From NCBI RefSeq assembly GCF_014646135.1, contig NZ_BMMW01000003.1, forward strand, positions 655,025-719,024: DNA of 64,000 bases, given 5' to 3'. Origin of the DNA: Nocardia camponoti. GTDB taxonomy: Bacteria; Actinomycetota; Actinomycetes; Mycobacteriales; Mycobacteriaceae. Positions 36,638-45,315 of the stretch are shown here, piece after piece. The notes below the pieces were generated by a model, which was given only the letters and a program-made list of their open reading frames with translations, was not told the DNA's origin and made no database searches. The translations under genes and the position numbers were made by a program. Positions within the stretch are counted from its first letter, which is position 1. Every line of letters begins with the position of its first letter.

Positions 36638-39010
36638 ATGAATCCGACAGACCGGACGACTGCGGCAGCGGCTGTGGGCGGCCTCAGCTACGGGCGATCG
36701 TTGCTGAATCGTGTCCTCGCTGATACGGCCGCTGGCGGCAGGTCACTGACGCATGTCGTCGACCTGCCAGCGCAGGCCGCGCAGTCGACTCAGTGGCCGT
36801 CGTGGGTGCCATTTGAGCTGGTCAGCGCGTTGCAAGCCGAGGGGATCGCGCAACCGTGGAGCCATCAGACCGAGACGGCTGAGCGCGCGGCAAGCGGCGA
36901 ACACGTGGTCGTGAGCACCGGAACCGCGTCCGGCAAGTCACTTGGCTACCTCATGCCTGCCCTTGCCGCGCTGCACGACGACCCACGCGCGACCGCGCTT
37001 TACCTCTCGCCGACCAAAGCGCTCGGCGCCGACCAATTACGTACCGTGAGCAGGCTGATTCACGACACCACGCTGCGCGACGCCCACCCAGCGAGCTACG
37101 ACGGCGACACTCCTGCCGAGGTCAGGCAGTGGGTGCGTGCGAACGCGCGATGGGTTTTCACCAACCCCGACATGCTGCATTTGGGCATCCTTGGCTCCCA
37201 CGCGCGCTGGGCACGCGTGCTGCGTGGGCTTCGGTACGTGATCGTCGACGAATGCCACTCCTACCGGGGCGTCTTCGGTTCGCACGTCGCGCTCGTTTTG
37301 CGAAGATTGCGGCGATTAGCGGCGTTTTACGGGGCTGATCCGGTGTTCATCTTCTGCTCGGCGACCAACGCCGACCCGGGCGCGGCGGCGAGTCGACTGA
37401 TCGGGGCGCCGGTGTACGCGGTCACGCACGACGGCGCGCCACGCGGGGCACGCACCGTCGCGCTGTGGGAACCGCCCCTAACTACGGCGGCGTCTGGCAT
37501 CCCGGTTCGACGTACCGCGACAAGCGAGGCGAGCAAGATCATGGCGTCGCTTGTCGACGAGGGCGCGCGCACGCTCACGTTCGTGCGGTCACGCCGTGGT
37601 GCCGAGCTGATCGCGCTCGAATCCCGTCGTTTGCTCGCCGAAACAAGCCCTGACCAGGTCGAAAAGGTCGCCGCCTATCGCGCGGGGTACCTCGCCGAAG
37701 ACCGTCGCGAGCTGGAATCGGCGCTGTCGGACGGCAGCCTGCTCGGCGTCGCGAGCACGAACGCGCTCGAACTCGGCGTCGACATCGCCGGGCTCGACGC
37801 GGTAGTGATCGCCGGTTTCCCGGGCACGGTCGCTTCGTTTTGGCAGCAGGCGGGCCGGGCCGGACGACGCCGTCAAGGCTCGCTTGTTGTCCTCGTCGCC
37901 ACCGACGATCCACTCGACTCCTACCTGGTCAACCACCCCGAAGCTCTGCTCGACCGACCCGTCGAAGCCACGATCACCGACCCGCACAACCCGTACGTCC
38001 TCGGTCCTCAACTGCTGTGCGCAGCGGCCGAACTACCGCTCACTGAGGCCGAGGTAGCCGCGCTACGAGCCGAGGAAGTGCTCGCTGACCTGGCCAAAGA
38101 AGGTTTGGTGCGGCGTAGAGGCGGCGCGAACGGACGGACGGCTCGCTGGTACTACACCGACCACACCCACCCGCACGGCGGCGTCGACGTTCGAGGCGGC
38201 ATCGGTGCGCCCGTCGCGATTGTCGACGCCCAAACTGGCCGTCTGCTCGGCACCGCCGACGCTGGCCGGGCACCGGCAACCCTGCACGACGGTGCCGTTC
38301 ACCTGCACCGAGGCGAGACGTACCTAGTTGAGGAACTCGACATCGAAGGCGGGGTCGCATTCGTGACCGCGGTCGATCCTGGGTTCACCACTTCCGCTCG
38401 AAGCATCACCTCCATTCAAGTCACCGCGCCCATCGAAGAGCGCGATCACGGGCACGTTTCCGTCGCATTCGCCCAGGTCGCAGTCACGAACCAGGTGATC
38501 GGGTACCTGCGCACGCTGGTGACGGGCGAGGTGCTCGACCAGGTCGAACTCGACCTGCCCGCCCACACGCTGCATACAAAGGCCGTCCTTTATACGGTGA
38601 CGCCCACGCTGCTGGACGCCGCCAACATCACCGAAGAGCAGCTGCCGGGCGCGCTACACGCCGCTGAACACGCGGCAATCGGCATTTTGCCGCTGGTCGC
38701 GGGCTGCGACCGATGGGATATCGGCGGCGTCTCCATCGCCGAGCACCCCGACACCGGGCTGCCGACCGTGTTCGTCTACGACGGTCAACCGGGCGGCGCT
38801 GGCTTCGCCGAGCGCGGATACGCCCAGCTCACCACCTGGTTATCGGCAACGTTGAGCGTGATCGACTCGTGCGCGTGTGTCGATGGGTGCCCGTCGTGCG
38901 TGCAGTCGCCCAAGTGCGGCAACGGCAACAACCCGCTAGACAAGCTCGCTGCCGTCCGACTGCTGACGGCCGTGCTTGCTGAGCTATCGCGTGCAAGTGA
39001 TCGCGGGTAG
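36638..39010 (+). CDS. DEAD/DEAH-box helicase with DUF1998 domain (MrfA-like)
   Basis: A 790-residue superfamily 2 helicase. Walker A is STGTASGKSLGYLMP near residue 95, motif II VIVDECHSYRG near 203, motif III FCSATN, and motif VI QQAGRAGRRRQG near 404. The C-terminal DUF1998 domain has the four-Cys cluster CACVDGCPSCVQSPKCGNGN near 745-763, which binds zinc. Relatives in Bacillus (MrfA/YprA) repair mitomycin crosslinks and move 3' to 5' on single-stranded DNA. It corresponds to Rv3649. A repair role is inferred from the family. Confidence 0.92.
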   Translation: MNPTDRTTAAAAVGGLSYGRSLLNRVLADTAAGGRSLTHVVDLPAQAAQSTQWPSWVPFELVSALQAEGIAQPWSHQTETAERAASGEHVVVSTGTASGKSLGYLMPALAALHDDPRATALYLSPTKALGADQLRTVSRLIHDTTLRDAHPASYDGDTPAEVRQWVRANARWVFTNPDMLHLGILGSHARWARVLRGLRYVIVDECHSYRGVFGSHVALVLRRLRRLAAFYGADPVFIFCSATNADPGAAASRLIGAPVYAVTHDGAPRGARTVALWEPPLTTAASGIPVRRTATSEASKIMASLVDEGARTLTFVRSRRGAELIALESRRLLAETSPDQVEKVAAYRAGYLAEDRRELESALSDGSLLGVASTNALELGVDIAGLDAVVIAGFPGTVASFWQQAGRAGRRRQGSLVVLVATDDPLDSYLVNHPEALLDRPVEATITDPHNPYVLGPQLLCAAAELPLTEAEVAALRAEEVLADLAKEGLVRRRGGANGRTARWYYTDHTHPHGGVDVRGGIGAPVAIVDAQTGRLLGTADAGRAPATLHDGAVHLHRGETYLVEELDIEGGVAFVTAVDPGFTTSARSITSIQVTAPIEERDHGHVSVAFAQVAVTNQVIGYLRTLVTGEVLDQVELDLPAHTLHTKAVLYTVTPTLLDAANITEEQLPGALHAAEHAAIGILPLVAGCDRWDIGGVSIAEHPDTGLPTVFVYDGQPGGAGFAERGYAQLTTWLSATLSVIDSCACVDGCPSCVQSPKCGNGNNPLDKLAAVRLLTAVLAELSRASDRG

Positions 39011-39291
39011 GTTGCCTGAAGGGTTGCGCGAGCGAATTCCTGGTCACTTGTCCGAATTAACTCTGAGCAGGACTAACTCCATCGGGCGCACCGTCTCGAT
39101 TGAATAAAAAGGACAGAACCTTCTGTTAACTATTGCGTTTCAGTTGGCTATTACCACCCGCTTTCTATTGACGTTTGCTATTTCGTCGGCATTGCTAAAT
39201 ACGCGCATTAATTAGTCAATAAACACCGCCTATTGAATTCGGAATACTGTTCGGTTTGAAACTAACCCGCTCCAGTGTTAGTTCTTCCGTG
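39011..39291. other. AT-rich spacer between convergent helicase and Tad genes
   Basis: 281 bases with no gene and clearly more A+T than anything around it (for example TTAATTAGTCAATAAAC near 39208). A 7-bp hairpin, AACTAAC-N10-GTTAGTT, at 39260-39283 may serve as terminator for either side. Confidence 0.6.
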
Positions 39292-39654
39292 TCACGCTGT
39301 CTCATCAACTGGTCCAGCCCGTGCGGCCGCCGCTATTAGCCGCGCGCCAAATACCCCCAGAGTTACGTTGGCAGTCACGTTGATTCGCACATCCCAGTCA
39401 GCGACAACGCATTCCACGACACGGGCACCAGCTTCCCGCGCGATGGCCTCGGCCTTGGCGCACGCGGCGTCGGCCCCGTCGACGAGCACGGCCGCCGCGC
39501 TGAGTGCGGCGAGGTCGGCGGCACTTTGGGCGCGATGCCGAGCGACTACGCCTGCCCCAACCTGCGAGACAAGCAAGGTCAGCGCGATGAGCGCCGCGAG
39601 AGCAAGGCAGGCGAAGACGGTCGCGGACCCGGTGTCGTTGTCCCAGCGCGTCAC
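39292..39654 (-). CDS. TadG/TadE-like helical pilus-assembly protein (Rv3654c type)
   Basis: A 120-residue protein with a charged start MTRWDNDTGSATVFAC, one hydrophobic helix (about residues 10-35) and RHRAQSAADLAALSAAAVLVDG, the motif of the helicase/secretion neighbourhood TadE-like family (Rv3654c). The helix plus the A-A-D-L-A-A-L-S-A-A stretch is pseudopilin-like. It is the last gene of the Tad locus, and its GTG start overlaps the TadE-like stop by four bases (GTGA). The exact role is not known; pilus minor subunit or secreted factor are both proposed in mycobacteria. Confidence 0.85.
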   Translation of the reverse strand: MTRWDNDTGSATVFACLALAALIALTLLVSQVGAGVVARHRAQSAADLAALSAAAVLVDGADAACAKAEAIAREAGARVVECVVADWDVRINVTANVTLGVFGARLIAAAARAGPVDETA

Positions 39655-39986
39655 GATCCAACCCCCGGCTCAAGCACCGCCGACGCCGTCGCGCGGAGAC
39701 GCAGGCCCGGGAGCAGCGCGGTGGTGGCCGTGACCGTTGCCCGAGCGCTGTCGCCAACCACGCCGACCTCGATCATCGCTCCCGGCGGCGCGACTCCCTT
39801 CGCCGCTGACACCGCGCGAGCGTTGTCGCCACGTGCGGTGAGACGCGCGGCTTCGCGGGCCGCGTCGACGCAGCGCACCTGAGTCGACGCGGCGAGCAAC
39901 GCCCCAATACACAGCGCGATCGCGATCACGAGCGCGGTGAGTGCGATGGCTGCCTCGACCGTGACCGCGCCAACGTCGCTGGTCAG
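39651..39986 (-). CDS. TadE-like pseudopilin (Rv3655c type)
   Basis: A protein of about 111 residues: GAVTVEAAIALTALVIAIALCIGALLAA is the TadE pseudopilin motif (the Glu after the cleavage site) and hydrophobic helix, followed by RCVDAAREAARLTARGD. No ATG, GTG or TTG exists in frame between the upstream gene and this motif. The best candidate is CTG at 39986, which overlaps the stop of the DUF4244 gene, giving translation by coupling. It is a minor subunit or assembly factor of the pilus-like system. Confidence 0.78.
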   Translation of the reverse strand: MTSDVGAVTVEAAIALTALVIAIALCIGALLAASTQVRCVDAAREAARLTARGDNARAVSAAKGVAPPGAMIEVGVVGDSARATVTATTALLPGLRLRATASAVLEPGVGS

Positions 39987-40168
39987 ACGCTGGTATTGAG
40001 CGCCTTGTCGATGATCTGCGTGAGCGCGTTGACGATGCTGTCGCCAGTAACGACGCCATAGAGCACCGCGCCAAAGGCAGCCGCGGCGATCGTGCCGATC
40101 GCGTACTCGGCTGTCGACATCCCGTCGTCGTCGGCCAGAAATCGCTGAATCTTGAATGCGCTGAACAT
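39983..40168 (-). CDS. DUF4244 Flp-like small pilin
   Basis: A 61-residue protein starting MFSAFKIQRFLADDDGMSTAEYAIGTIAAAAFGAVLYGVV. The G/MSTAEYA sequence is the Flp-pilin processing and assembly motif with its conserved Glu, followed by the hydrophobic helix. This is the major pilin candidate of the locus, corresponding to Rv3656c. ATG 40168 is preferred to an upstream in-frame ATG because it gives the short basic leader of prepilins and follows AGAGGGGAAA. Confidence 0.87.
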   Translation of the reverse strand: MFSAFKIQRFLADDDGMSTAEYAIGTIAAAAFGAVLYGVVTGDSIVNALTQIIDKALNTSV

Positions 40169-40219
40169 GATTGGTTTCCCCTCTTCTCTGGTTCGACGCG
40201 GTGGTCCCACGTCGCGTTT

Positions 40220-40846
40220 TCACAGCAGACCTCCGTCGCCAAGGACGTGGTCGGCCAAGCCGATGACAACTGGGACGATGCCCAGACACACGAACGCGGG
40301 TAGAAAGCAGAGGCCGAGTGGGCCGCCGATCAGCACGCCCGCGCGCTCCGCACGCGCGACGGCGGCGTCTTCGACCGCATCACGCCTGGTCGCGGCAAGC
40401 TCGGCGACCGCTTCGGCGAGCGAAGCGCCCGACCGCGCCGACCTACGTGCCATCCGCGCGAGCGCCTCGATCTCATCGGCACCGGCCCCACCGACCGCGC
40501 CCGCCGCCGCGCTGTCCCACGCATCGACGCCATCCGCGCCGAGCGCAAGCAGGTCGGCTGCTCTGGTTAGCGCGACACTCAACGGCCCAGGCGCCGAAGC
40601 CGCACACGCGTTCGCGGCCGATGCCATCGGGAGGCCCGCCCGTAGACAGGCGGCGAGCAGGTCGAACGTTGACGCGGCGGCAAGCGGGTCGACACGCTCA
40701 TCCGCGTCGGTTCGCGCGGCAGTGTCGGTTCGCGCGAACAGTCGCATCCGTCTGCGCAGCTCAACCCGAGCAGGGAACAGCAGGAGCGCTGCGACAAGCA
40801 ACGCCACGGTGAGCGGGGTGAGACTGTCGAGCGACGGCGGCTTCAT
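40220..40846 (-). CDS. TadC-like inner-membrane platform protein
   Basis: A 208-residue type II secretion F-domain protein (GspF/TadC). Hydrophobic helices at both ends flank DLLAACLRAGLPMASAANACA and RRSARSGASLAEAVAELAATRRD, the usual F-domain helices. The ATG at 40846 overlaps the stop of the TadB-like gene (ATGA). With TadB it forms the membrane platform driven by the TadA ATPase. It corresponds to Rv3657c. Confidence 0.87.
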   Translation of the reverse strand: MKPPSLDSLTPLTVALLVAALLLFPARVELRRRMRLFARTDTAARTDADERVDPLAAASTFDLLAACLRAGLPMASAANACAASAPGPLSVALTRAADLLALGADGVDAWDSAAAGAVGGAGADEIEALARMARRSARSGASLAEAVAELAATRRDAVEDAAVARAERAGVLIGGPLGLCFLPAFVCLGIVPVVIGLADHVLGDGGLL

Positions 40847-41661
40847 GCGGTGACCCGACGGGTGATGACATCCGTCCACAGCAGTCCACAGCACGCCAGC
40901 GTCGCACCGATTGGTAGCAACAGCTGGCCTGCACCAGACGCGAACAGCACCGCGAGCGGCGCCGCGCCCATCAGCTGACCGAGTCCGATGCCGATGAGCG
41001 GCAAGATCGCGAGCACGGTCGCCGAGGCGCGCGGGCCAGCGAGCGCGGCCTCAGTGCGGTCGCGGAATCGAATGCGGCCCAGGAGATCAATGCGCGCCGC
41101 CGAGAGTAGTTCGGCAAGGGCGAGGCCGTGCCGCTCCGCAACTCGCCATGCTGCCGCGATGCGCGAAAGTTCTTCGCTCACAACGGAATCCGGTAGCTCG
41201 ATACCGTCAGCGCCCGATCCACCAAGTCGACTACGCGCCGCGCTTACCGCGAGCGCGTGCGCGGCATCGCCATCGGCCTCCCGCGCGGCGACTTCGGCGG
41301 CGGCGCTCGGGTGCGCGCCAACCCGCAACTCCCCGACGACCACGTCGAGCCCGGTCATGAGCTGCCCGCACGCGCGCTTCCGCTCCCGGTCAGCGCGACC
41401 GCGCCGATGCCGGACCAGGACGGTCGCACCGAGCACAACTGCGGCGATGCCCGTGCCTATCCCCAACACTAGGGCGGTGACCAGCACCGCGAGCCCGCCG
41501 CCGACGGCGAGCGGCCGCACCCCGACAGCCGCACTCTGACCGCTGGGTCGAAAGATCTTGATGAAGCGACGTCGCGCGACCGAAACCGGCAAAAGCAACG
41601 CGGCAACAGCAGCGCAGATAAGTCCGAAAACCACAATCCCACCCCATTTTCGTTGTCGCAC
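40843..41661 (-). CDS. TadB-like inner-membrane platform protein
   Basis: A 272-residue protein with two N-terminal helices (about residues 8-25 and 53-80), a cytoplasmic F-domain (GQLMTGLDVVVGELRVGAHPSAAAEVAA, RIAAAWRVAERHGLALAELL) and two C-terminal helices. It is the larger partner of TadC in the platform. The GTG at 41661 has no strong ribosome site and leaves a 91-base gap after the TadA-like gene. It corresponds to Rv3658c. Confidence 0.87.
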   Translation of the reverse strand: MRQRKWGGIVVFGLICAAVAALLLPVSVARRRFIKIFRPSGQSAAVGVRPLAVGGGLAVLVTALVLGIGTGIAAVVLGATVLVRHRRGRADRERKRACGQLMTGLDVVVGELRVGAHPSAAAEVAAREADGDAAHALAVSAARSRLGGSGADGIELPDSVVSEELSRIAAAWRVAERHGLALAELLSAARIDLLGRIRFRDRTEAALAGPRASATVLAILPLIGIGLGQLMGAAPLAVLFASGAGQLLLPIGATLACCGLLWTDVITRRVTA

Positions 41662-41752
41662 TTATGAATTCGATCGAAAAGCAATGTGCGCGAACGCACC
41701 GGCCCAATCGCCGTCCTGGTTACCGCGCAACGGTTCACAATCGGTGACCGAA

Positions 41753-42934
41753 TCAACCAGAACGATTTCGCAGCACCCGCGCCAATTCCATTGCGGCAGG
41801 AGCGACTTCGCCATCCGCGCGCCAGGCAGCCACGATTTGGATACCAGTCTCCGATCGCTGCAACACCCCGATCTCACACAGCCCTCGCGAGCCGTCTGCC
41901 CGACGATGCACGTGCAGCACCACTTGCACCGCCGCCGCCAGCTGACTGTGCAGTGCGGCCCGGTCCATGCCGCCGAGCGCGGCAAGCGCTTCGAGACGAG
42001 CGGGTACTTCCTGAGGTGAATTGGCGTGCACGGTGCCCGCACCACCGTCGTGTCCGGTGTTGAGAGCGGTGAGCAGGTCAACGACTTCTGCCCCGCGAAC
42101 CTCGCCGACGACGATGCGGTCGGGGCGCATGCGCAGTGACTGTCGCACCAGGTCGCGCACGGTGACCTCACCAACGCCCTCAACATTGGCGGGCCGAGCG
42201 ACCAACCGAACGACGTGCGGATGTACCGGAGCGAGCTCGGCCGCGTCTTCGACGCACACGATGCGTTCGGCTGGGTCGACCGCCGCGAGTAGCGCGGAAA
42301 GCAGGGTGGTTTTTCCGGTGCCCGTGCCGCCGACCACAAGAAAGGCGAGACGCGCGCGAACGATGTCCGCGAGCAGCCGCCGCGCGCTCGGCGTTAATGA
42401 CCCGACAGCGGTGAGCGCGTCCAATCCCTGTGTGGCTGGGCGCAATACGCGAAGCGACAGGCACGTCCCGTCGTGCGCGACAGGTGCGAGAACCGCGTGC
42501 AGTCGAACCCCAAACGACGCGCCCAACGCGGCTTCGGTGCCGGTGAGCTTGCCGTCGACCCACGGCTGCGCGTCGTCGAGGCGGCGGCCAGCCGCTAATG
42601 CGAGCCGCTGAGCCAACCGTCGCACTGCGGCCTCGTCGGCAAATTCGACGTCGGTGCGTTCCAACCCGTGACCTCGATCGACCCACACGGAATCCGGCGC
42701 GGTGACCAGCACATCCGCGACATTCGGATCGTGCAGAAGCGGTTCCAAAATCCCCGCCCCGGTCATCTCAGTTTGCAGCGTGCGCAGGGCTCGCAGCAGG
42801 TCGGTGTCGGCGAGGACACCTCCCGCTTCCGCCCGAATCGCGTCGGCCAGTTGCGCTGGGTCGGGCTCGCCCGCCTGGTTCGCGAGTCGTTCGCGTACCC
42901 GGTCGAGCAAGTCGGGAGTAAGGAGCAAAGTCAT
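41753..42934 (-). CDS. TadA-type secretion ATPase
   Basis: A 393-residue hexameric ATPase of the CpaF/TadA family. It has a Walker A VVGGTGTGKTTLLSALLAAV near residue 200, an Asp box VCVEDAAEL, and the Walker B/His box IVVGEVRGAEVVDLLTALNTGHDGGAGTVHANSP. It energises pilus assembly. The ATG overlaps the Ssd stop by four bases (ATGA). It corresponds to Rv3659c. Confidence 0.93.
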   Translation of the reverse strand: MTLLLTPDLLDRVRERLANQAGEPDPAQLADAIRAEAGGVLADTDLLRALRTLQTEMTGAGILEPLLHDPNVADVLVTAPDSVWVDRGHGLERTDVEFADEAAVRRLAQRLALAAGRRLDDAQPWVDGKLTGTEAALGASFGVRLHAVLAPVAHDGTCLSLRVLRPATQGLDALTAVGSLTPSARRLLADIVRARLAFLVVGGTGTGKTTLLSALLAAVDPAERIVCVEDAAELAPVHPHVVRLVARPANVEGVGEVTVRDLVRQSLRMRPDRIVVGEVRGAEVVDLLTALNTGHDGGAGTVHANSPQEVPARLEALAALGGMDRAALHSQLAAAVQVVLHVHRRADGSRGLCEIGVLQRSETGIQIVAAWRADGEVAPAAMELARVLRNRSG

Positions 42935-44037
42935 GCTGATTCCCCTCCGATCATCGTGAGAACGGCGTCGGCGGCATCACGCAACGGGCCACCGCGCCGG
43001 ACACTGACACCGCCGCGTTCAAGGCGCGCGGCCAACCCGGCCTGACCACGCACCGCGGCGAGCAACGGCAGCCCTAAGACAGCGGCGACCTCGGTACCTT
43101 TCAACCCACCCGGCGCAGGCCCGCGAACTATCAAGCCACGGTTAGGGTTTCGCGCACCCAAGTGCGCCGCGCAAAGTTCGGCAGCCGCGATGGAACGTAG
43201 GCGGGCGGGCACAACGAGCACGACGAGGTCTGCCAAGTCGAGCATGACGTCGGCCGCTGGCGTTCGTTCCGCTGACACGTCGCAGACGACGAGATCGCCT
43301 GCGGTTCTTCCTGATTCGATAACGGCACGAACGGCGGCAGGCGACAGCTCCCCCACCTTCGAACTTGGCGCATCCCGACCAGGCGCTTCGCTGGAACTCA
43401 ACCTCCCACAGGACAGCACCGACAACCCCTCCCCTACCGCAGGCAATGCCTTATGTAGCGAAGCTGCCGAAACCCGCCCGTCTTGAATCACCAAGTCCGG
43501 CCATCGCAACCCCGCAACACCTTCCGCACCGAGCACCAGGTCGATCCCGCCGCTCATCGGTGCCCCATCAACAAGCAACGTCTCCGGCCGACACCGCAAC
43601 GCCGCGCCGCGCAACGCGGTAGCCGCAGCCAACGTGGACGCGCCGGCCCCGCCGCCCGCACTCGCGATCGCGATAACCGCACCATCGCCACGCCGCGCTT
43701 CCGCGTGCACCGCGAACTGCTCGATGAGCGCGACAGCGTGGGCTGGCAACGCGACAACCCGCTCAGCGCCAACGGCCGTTGCCGCCTGCCAAGCGTCGAC
43801 CGTCGGTTCGCCTTCGGTAACCAACACGACCCCGGCCCTGCGCGGTAGCCCGCCAGCGGCGACGGCGAGCGCGGCCGATTGGTCGAGCACAACCAACCCG
43901 GCCGAGGCCCACGCGTGCCGACCAACCGGCGCGACACGTTCATCGGGGATGCGCTCGGCAGCGGCTGCGACGCGACGCACTTCGGCGCGCAGCCGTTCGT
44001 CGCTGATGAGCACTAGCACCACCGCAGATGGGTTCAT
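42931..44037 (-). CDS. ssd: CpaE/Ssd-like septum-site-determining protein
   Basis: A 368-residue MinD/ParA superfamily protein with the deviant P-loop region AIASAGGGAGASTLAAATAL, in which the usual Lys is missing or changed, as in CpaE/Ssd. The N-terminal 120 residues look like a degenerate receiver domain. In M. tuberculosis Ssd (Rv3660c) inhibits septum formation and belongs to the Tad locus, where CpaE-like proteins position the pilus. It is the first gene of the leftward Tad operon. Confidence 0.87.
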   Translation of the reverse strand: MNPSAVVLVLISDERLRAEVRRVAAAAERIPDERVAPVGRHAWASAGLVVLDQSAALAVAAGGLPRRAGVVLVTEGEPTVDAWQAATAVGAERVVALPAHAVALIEQFAVHAEARRGDGAVIAIASAGGGAGASTLAAATALRGAALRCRPETLLVDGAPMSGGIDLVLGAEGVAGLRWPDLVIQDGRVSAASLHKALPAVGEGLSVLSCGRLSSSEAPGRDAPSSKVGELSPAAVRAVIESGRTAGDLVVCDVSAERTPAADVMLDLADLVVLVVPARLRSIAAAELCAAHLGARNPNRGLIVRGPAPGGLKGTEVAAVLGLPLLAAVRGQAGLAARLERGGVSVRRGGPLRDAADAVLTMIGGESA

Positions 44038-44040
44038 GCC

Positions 44041-44395
44041 AACTAGCGTGACCGAGATTCGCGCTGGTCAACGGACCAACTTCGCGAATGTGGATAACTT
44101 TCGCAACTGTGGATATCTCGTGTTCCAGAACCAGACCTGGCTGGAAATAGAGGACGGCCCCAGCCGGGGGGGAGGAGGCTGGGGCCGTCGGGCTCAGCCC
44201 CGGGGGGTCGGGCTGAGCGCGCCTGGAACAAGTCCAGGTGCCAGCAATACTACACCCATTGCCTATTACTGGCGCAAGGCCCGAATCACTAGATTTCGAC
44301 TGAAATCGAGCTTGCGGAGCGCTGCGGCAAACTCATTGCAACGTGTGCAACACGTGACTACTGCGCGCGGTGGTTCGCATGCCTATTCTGTTGTC
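44041..44395. other. spacer between ssd and the HAD gene
   Basis: 355 bases that hold the 6C RNA and its promoter and, at the right edge, TATTCT at 44384-44389, the -10 of the leaderless HAD gene. The left 100 bases (upstream of ssd) show nothing else recognisable. Confidence 0.6.
44146..44240 (-). ncRNA. 6C small RNA (B11-like)
   Basis: Read leftward, three hairpins follow one another: CCTGGA/TCCAGG (44222-44238); GCTCAGCCC/GGGCTGAGC with loop GACCCCCCG (44192-44218); and ACGGCCCCAGCC/GGCTGGGGCCGT with a loop ending in seven Cs (44154-44188). Two stem-loops each showing at least six Cs in the loop define the actinobacterial 6C RNA. In M. tuberculosis this RNA (B11) lies between Rv3660c and Rv3661 on the same strand, exactly as here. 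TAGTAT at 44247-44252 is the likely -10. The C-rich loops base-pair with G-rich mRNAs. End points are estimates. Confidence 0.88.
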
Positions 44396-45256
44396 GTGAC
44401 CGCTGATCGTGACCAGACTCCCTTGCCGGACACAAGTCTCGCGGCCGGTGGTGCGCGACGGCCTCGCGGCGGACGCGTGGCCGCCTTCTTCGATCTGGAC
44501 AAGACCGTGATCGCGAAGTCGAGCGCGTTCGTGTTCAGCAAACCCTTCTACGCCCAGGGTCTGCTCAATCGCCGCGCCGTGCTCGAAAGCAGTTACGCGC
44601 ACTTCCTTTTCCTGCTGCAAGGTGCCGACCACGACCAGATGGAACGCATGCGCGCCAACCTCGCGAACATGTGCGCGGGCTGGGATGTGGAGCAGATCAG
44701 GGCGATTGTGGCTGAGACCTTGCACGAACTGGTCGACCCGCTCATCTACGCCGAAGCGGCGGATCTGATCGCCGACCACAAGATTCGCGGCCACGACGTG
44801 GTGATCGTTTCCGCTTCCGGCGAAGAGGTTGTCGGCCCGATCGCCGCCGCGCTTGGCGCGTCGCACACCGCGGCGACCCGGATGGTGGTCGCCGATGGCA
44901 AGTACACCGGCGAGATCGAGTTCTATTGCTACGGCGAGGGGAAAGTAGCCGCGATCGAGAAGCTCGCGGCCGAGCATGGCTACGACCTGGCTTCCTGTTA
45001 CGCCTACTCCGATTCGGTCACCGACCTGCCAATGCTTGAGGCCGTCGGGCACCCAACGGCGGTGAATCCCGATCGCGGGCTTCGCAAAGAAGCGGCTAGC
45101 CACGGGTGGCCGGTGCTCACGTTCTCCAATCCGGTTTCGCTGTGGTCGCGGTTCCAGACGCCGTCGACGACGACTGTCGCGGCAACCGCCGCCGTCGGCC
45201 TCAGTGCGATCGCGGCGGGCGCACTCACCTACCGACTGCTGCGTAAACACCGCTGA
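44396..45256 (+). CDS. HAD-IB family phosphatase (SerB-like)
   Basis: A 286-residue hydrolase. The HAD motif I is AAFFDLDKTVIAKSSAF with the DxD aspartates near residue 27, motif II IVSASGEEVVGPIA, and motif III/IV YAYSDSVTDLPMLEAVGHP. A C-terminal hydrophobic stretch (about 260-280) may anchor it to the membrane. It is a phosphomonoesterase; phosphoserine or a lipid phosphate are possible substrates. GTG 44396 follows TATTCT by six bases, the leaderless pattern, and gives the same length as Rv3661. It is flanked by the 6C and Ms1-like RNAs. Confidence 0.9.
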   Translation: MTADRDQTPLPDTSLAAGGARRPRGGRVAAFFDLDKTVIAKSSAFVFSKPFYAQGLLNRRAVLESSYAHFLFLLQGADHDQMERMRANLANMCAGWDVEQIRAIVAETLHELVDPLIYAEAADLIADHKIRGHDVVIVSASGEEVVGPIAAALGASHTAATRMVVADGKYTGEIEFYCYGEGKVAAIEKLAAEHGYDLASCYAYSDSVTDLPMLEAVGHPTAVNPDRGLRKEAASHGWPVLTFSNPVSLWSRFQTPSTTTVAATAAVGLSAIAAGALTYRLLRKHR

Positions 45257-45284
45257 CCACAGTAAATAGCAAATTAGCCCTTGC

Positions 45285-45300
45285 TGTGAGCGCAGTCACA
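45285..45300. promoter_or_regulatory. perfect Crp-type box in the Ms1-like promoter
   Basis: TGTGA-GCGCAG-TCACA, an exact consensus match, between a TTGCTG -35 (45281-45286) and a TAAGAA -10 (45304-45309). A regulator bound here would cover the promoter spacer and should repress. Confidence 0.7.
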
Positions 45301-45315
45301 ATGTAAGAATGTAGG

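Noticed and set aside
43634..44395. N-terminal extension of the HAD phosphatase through the 6C RNA
   Set aside because: It would overlap ssd antisense and the 6C RNA; the GTG at 44396 with a leaderless -10 gives the normal length.
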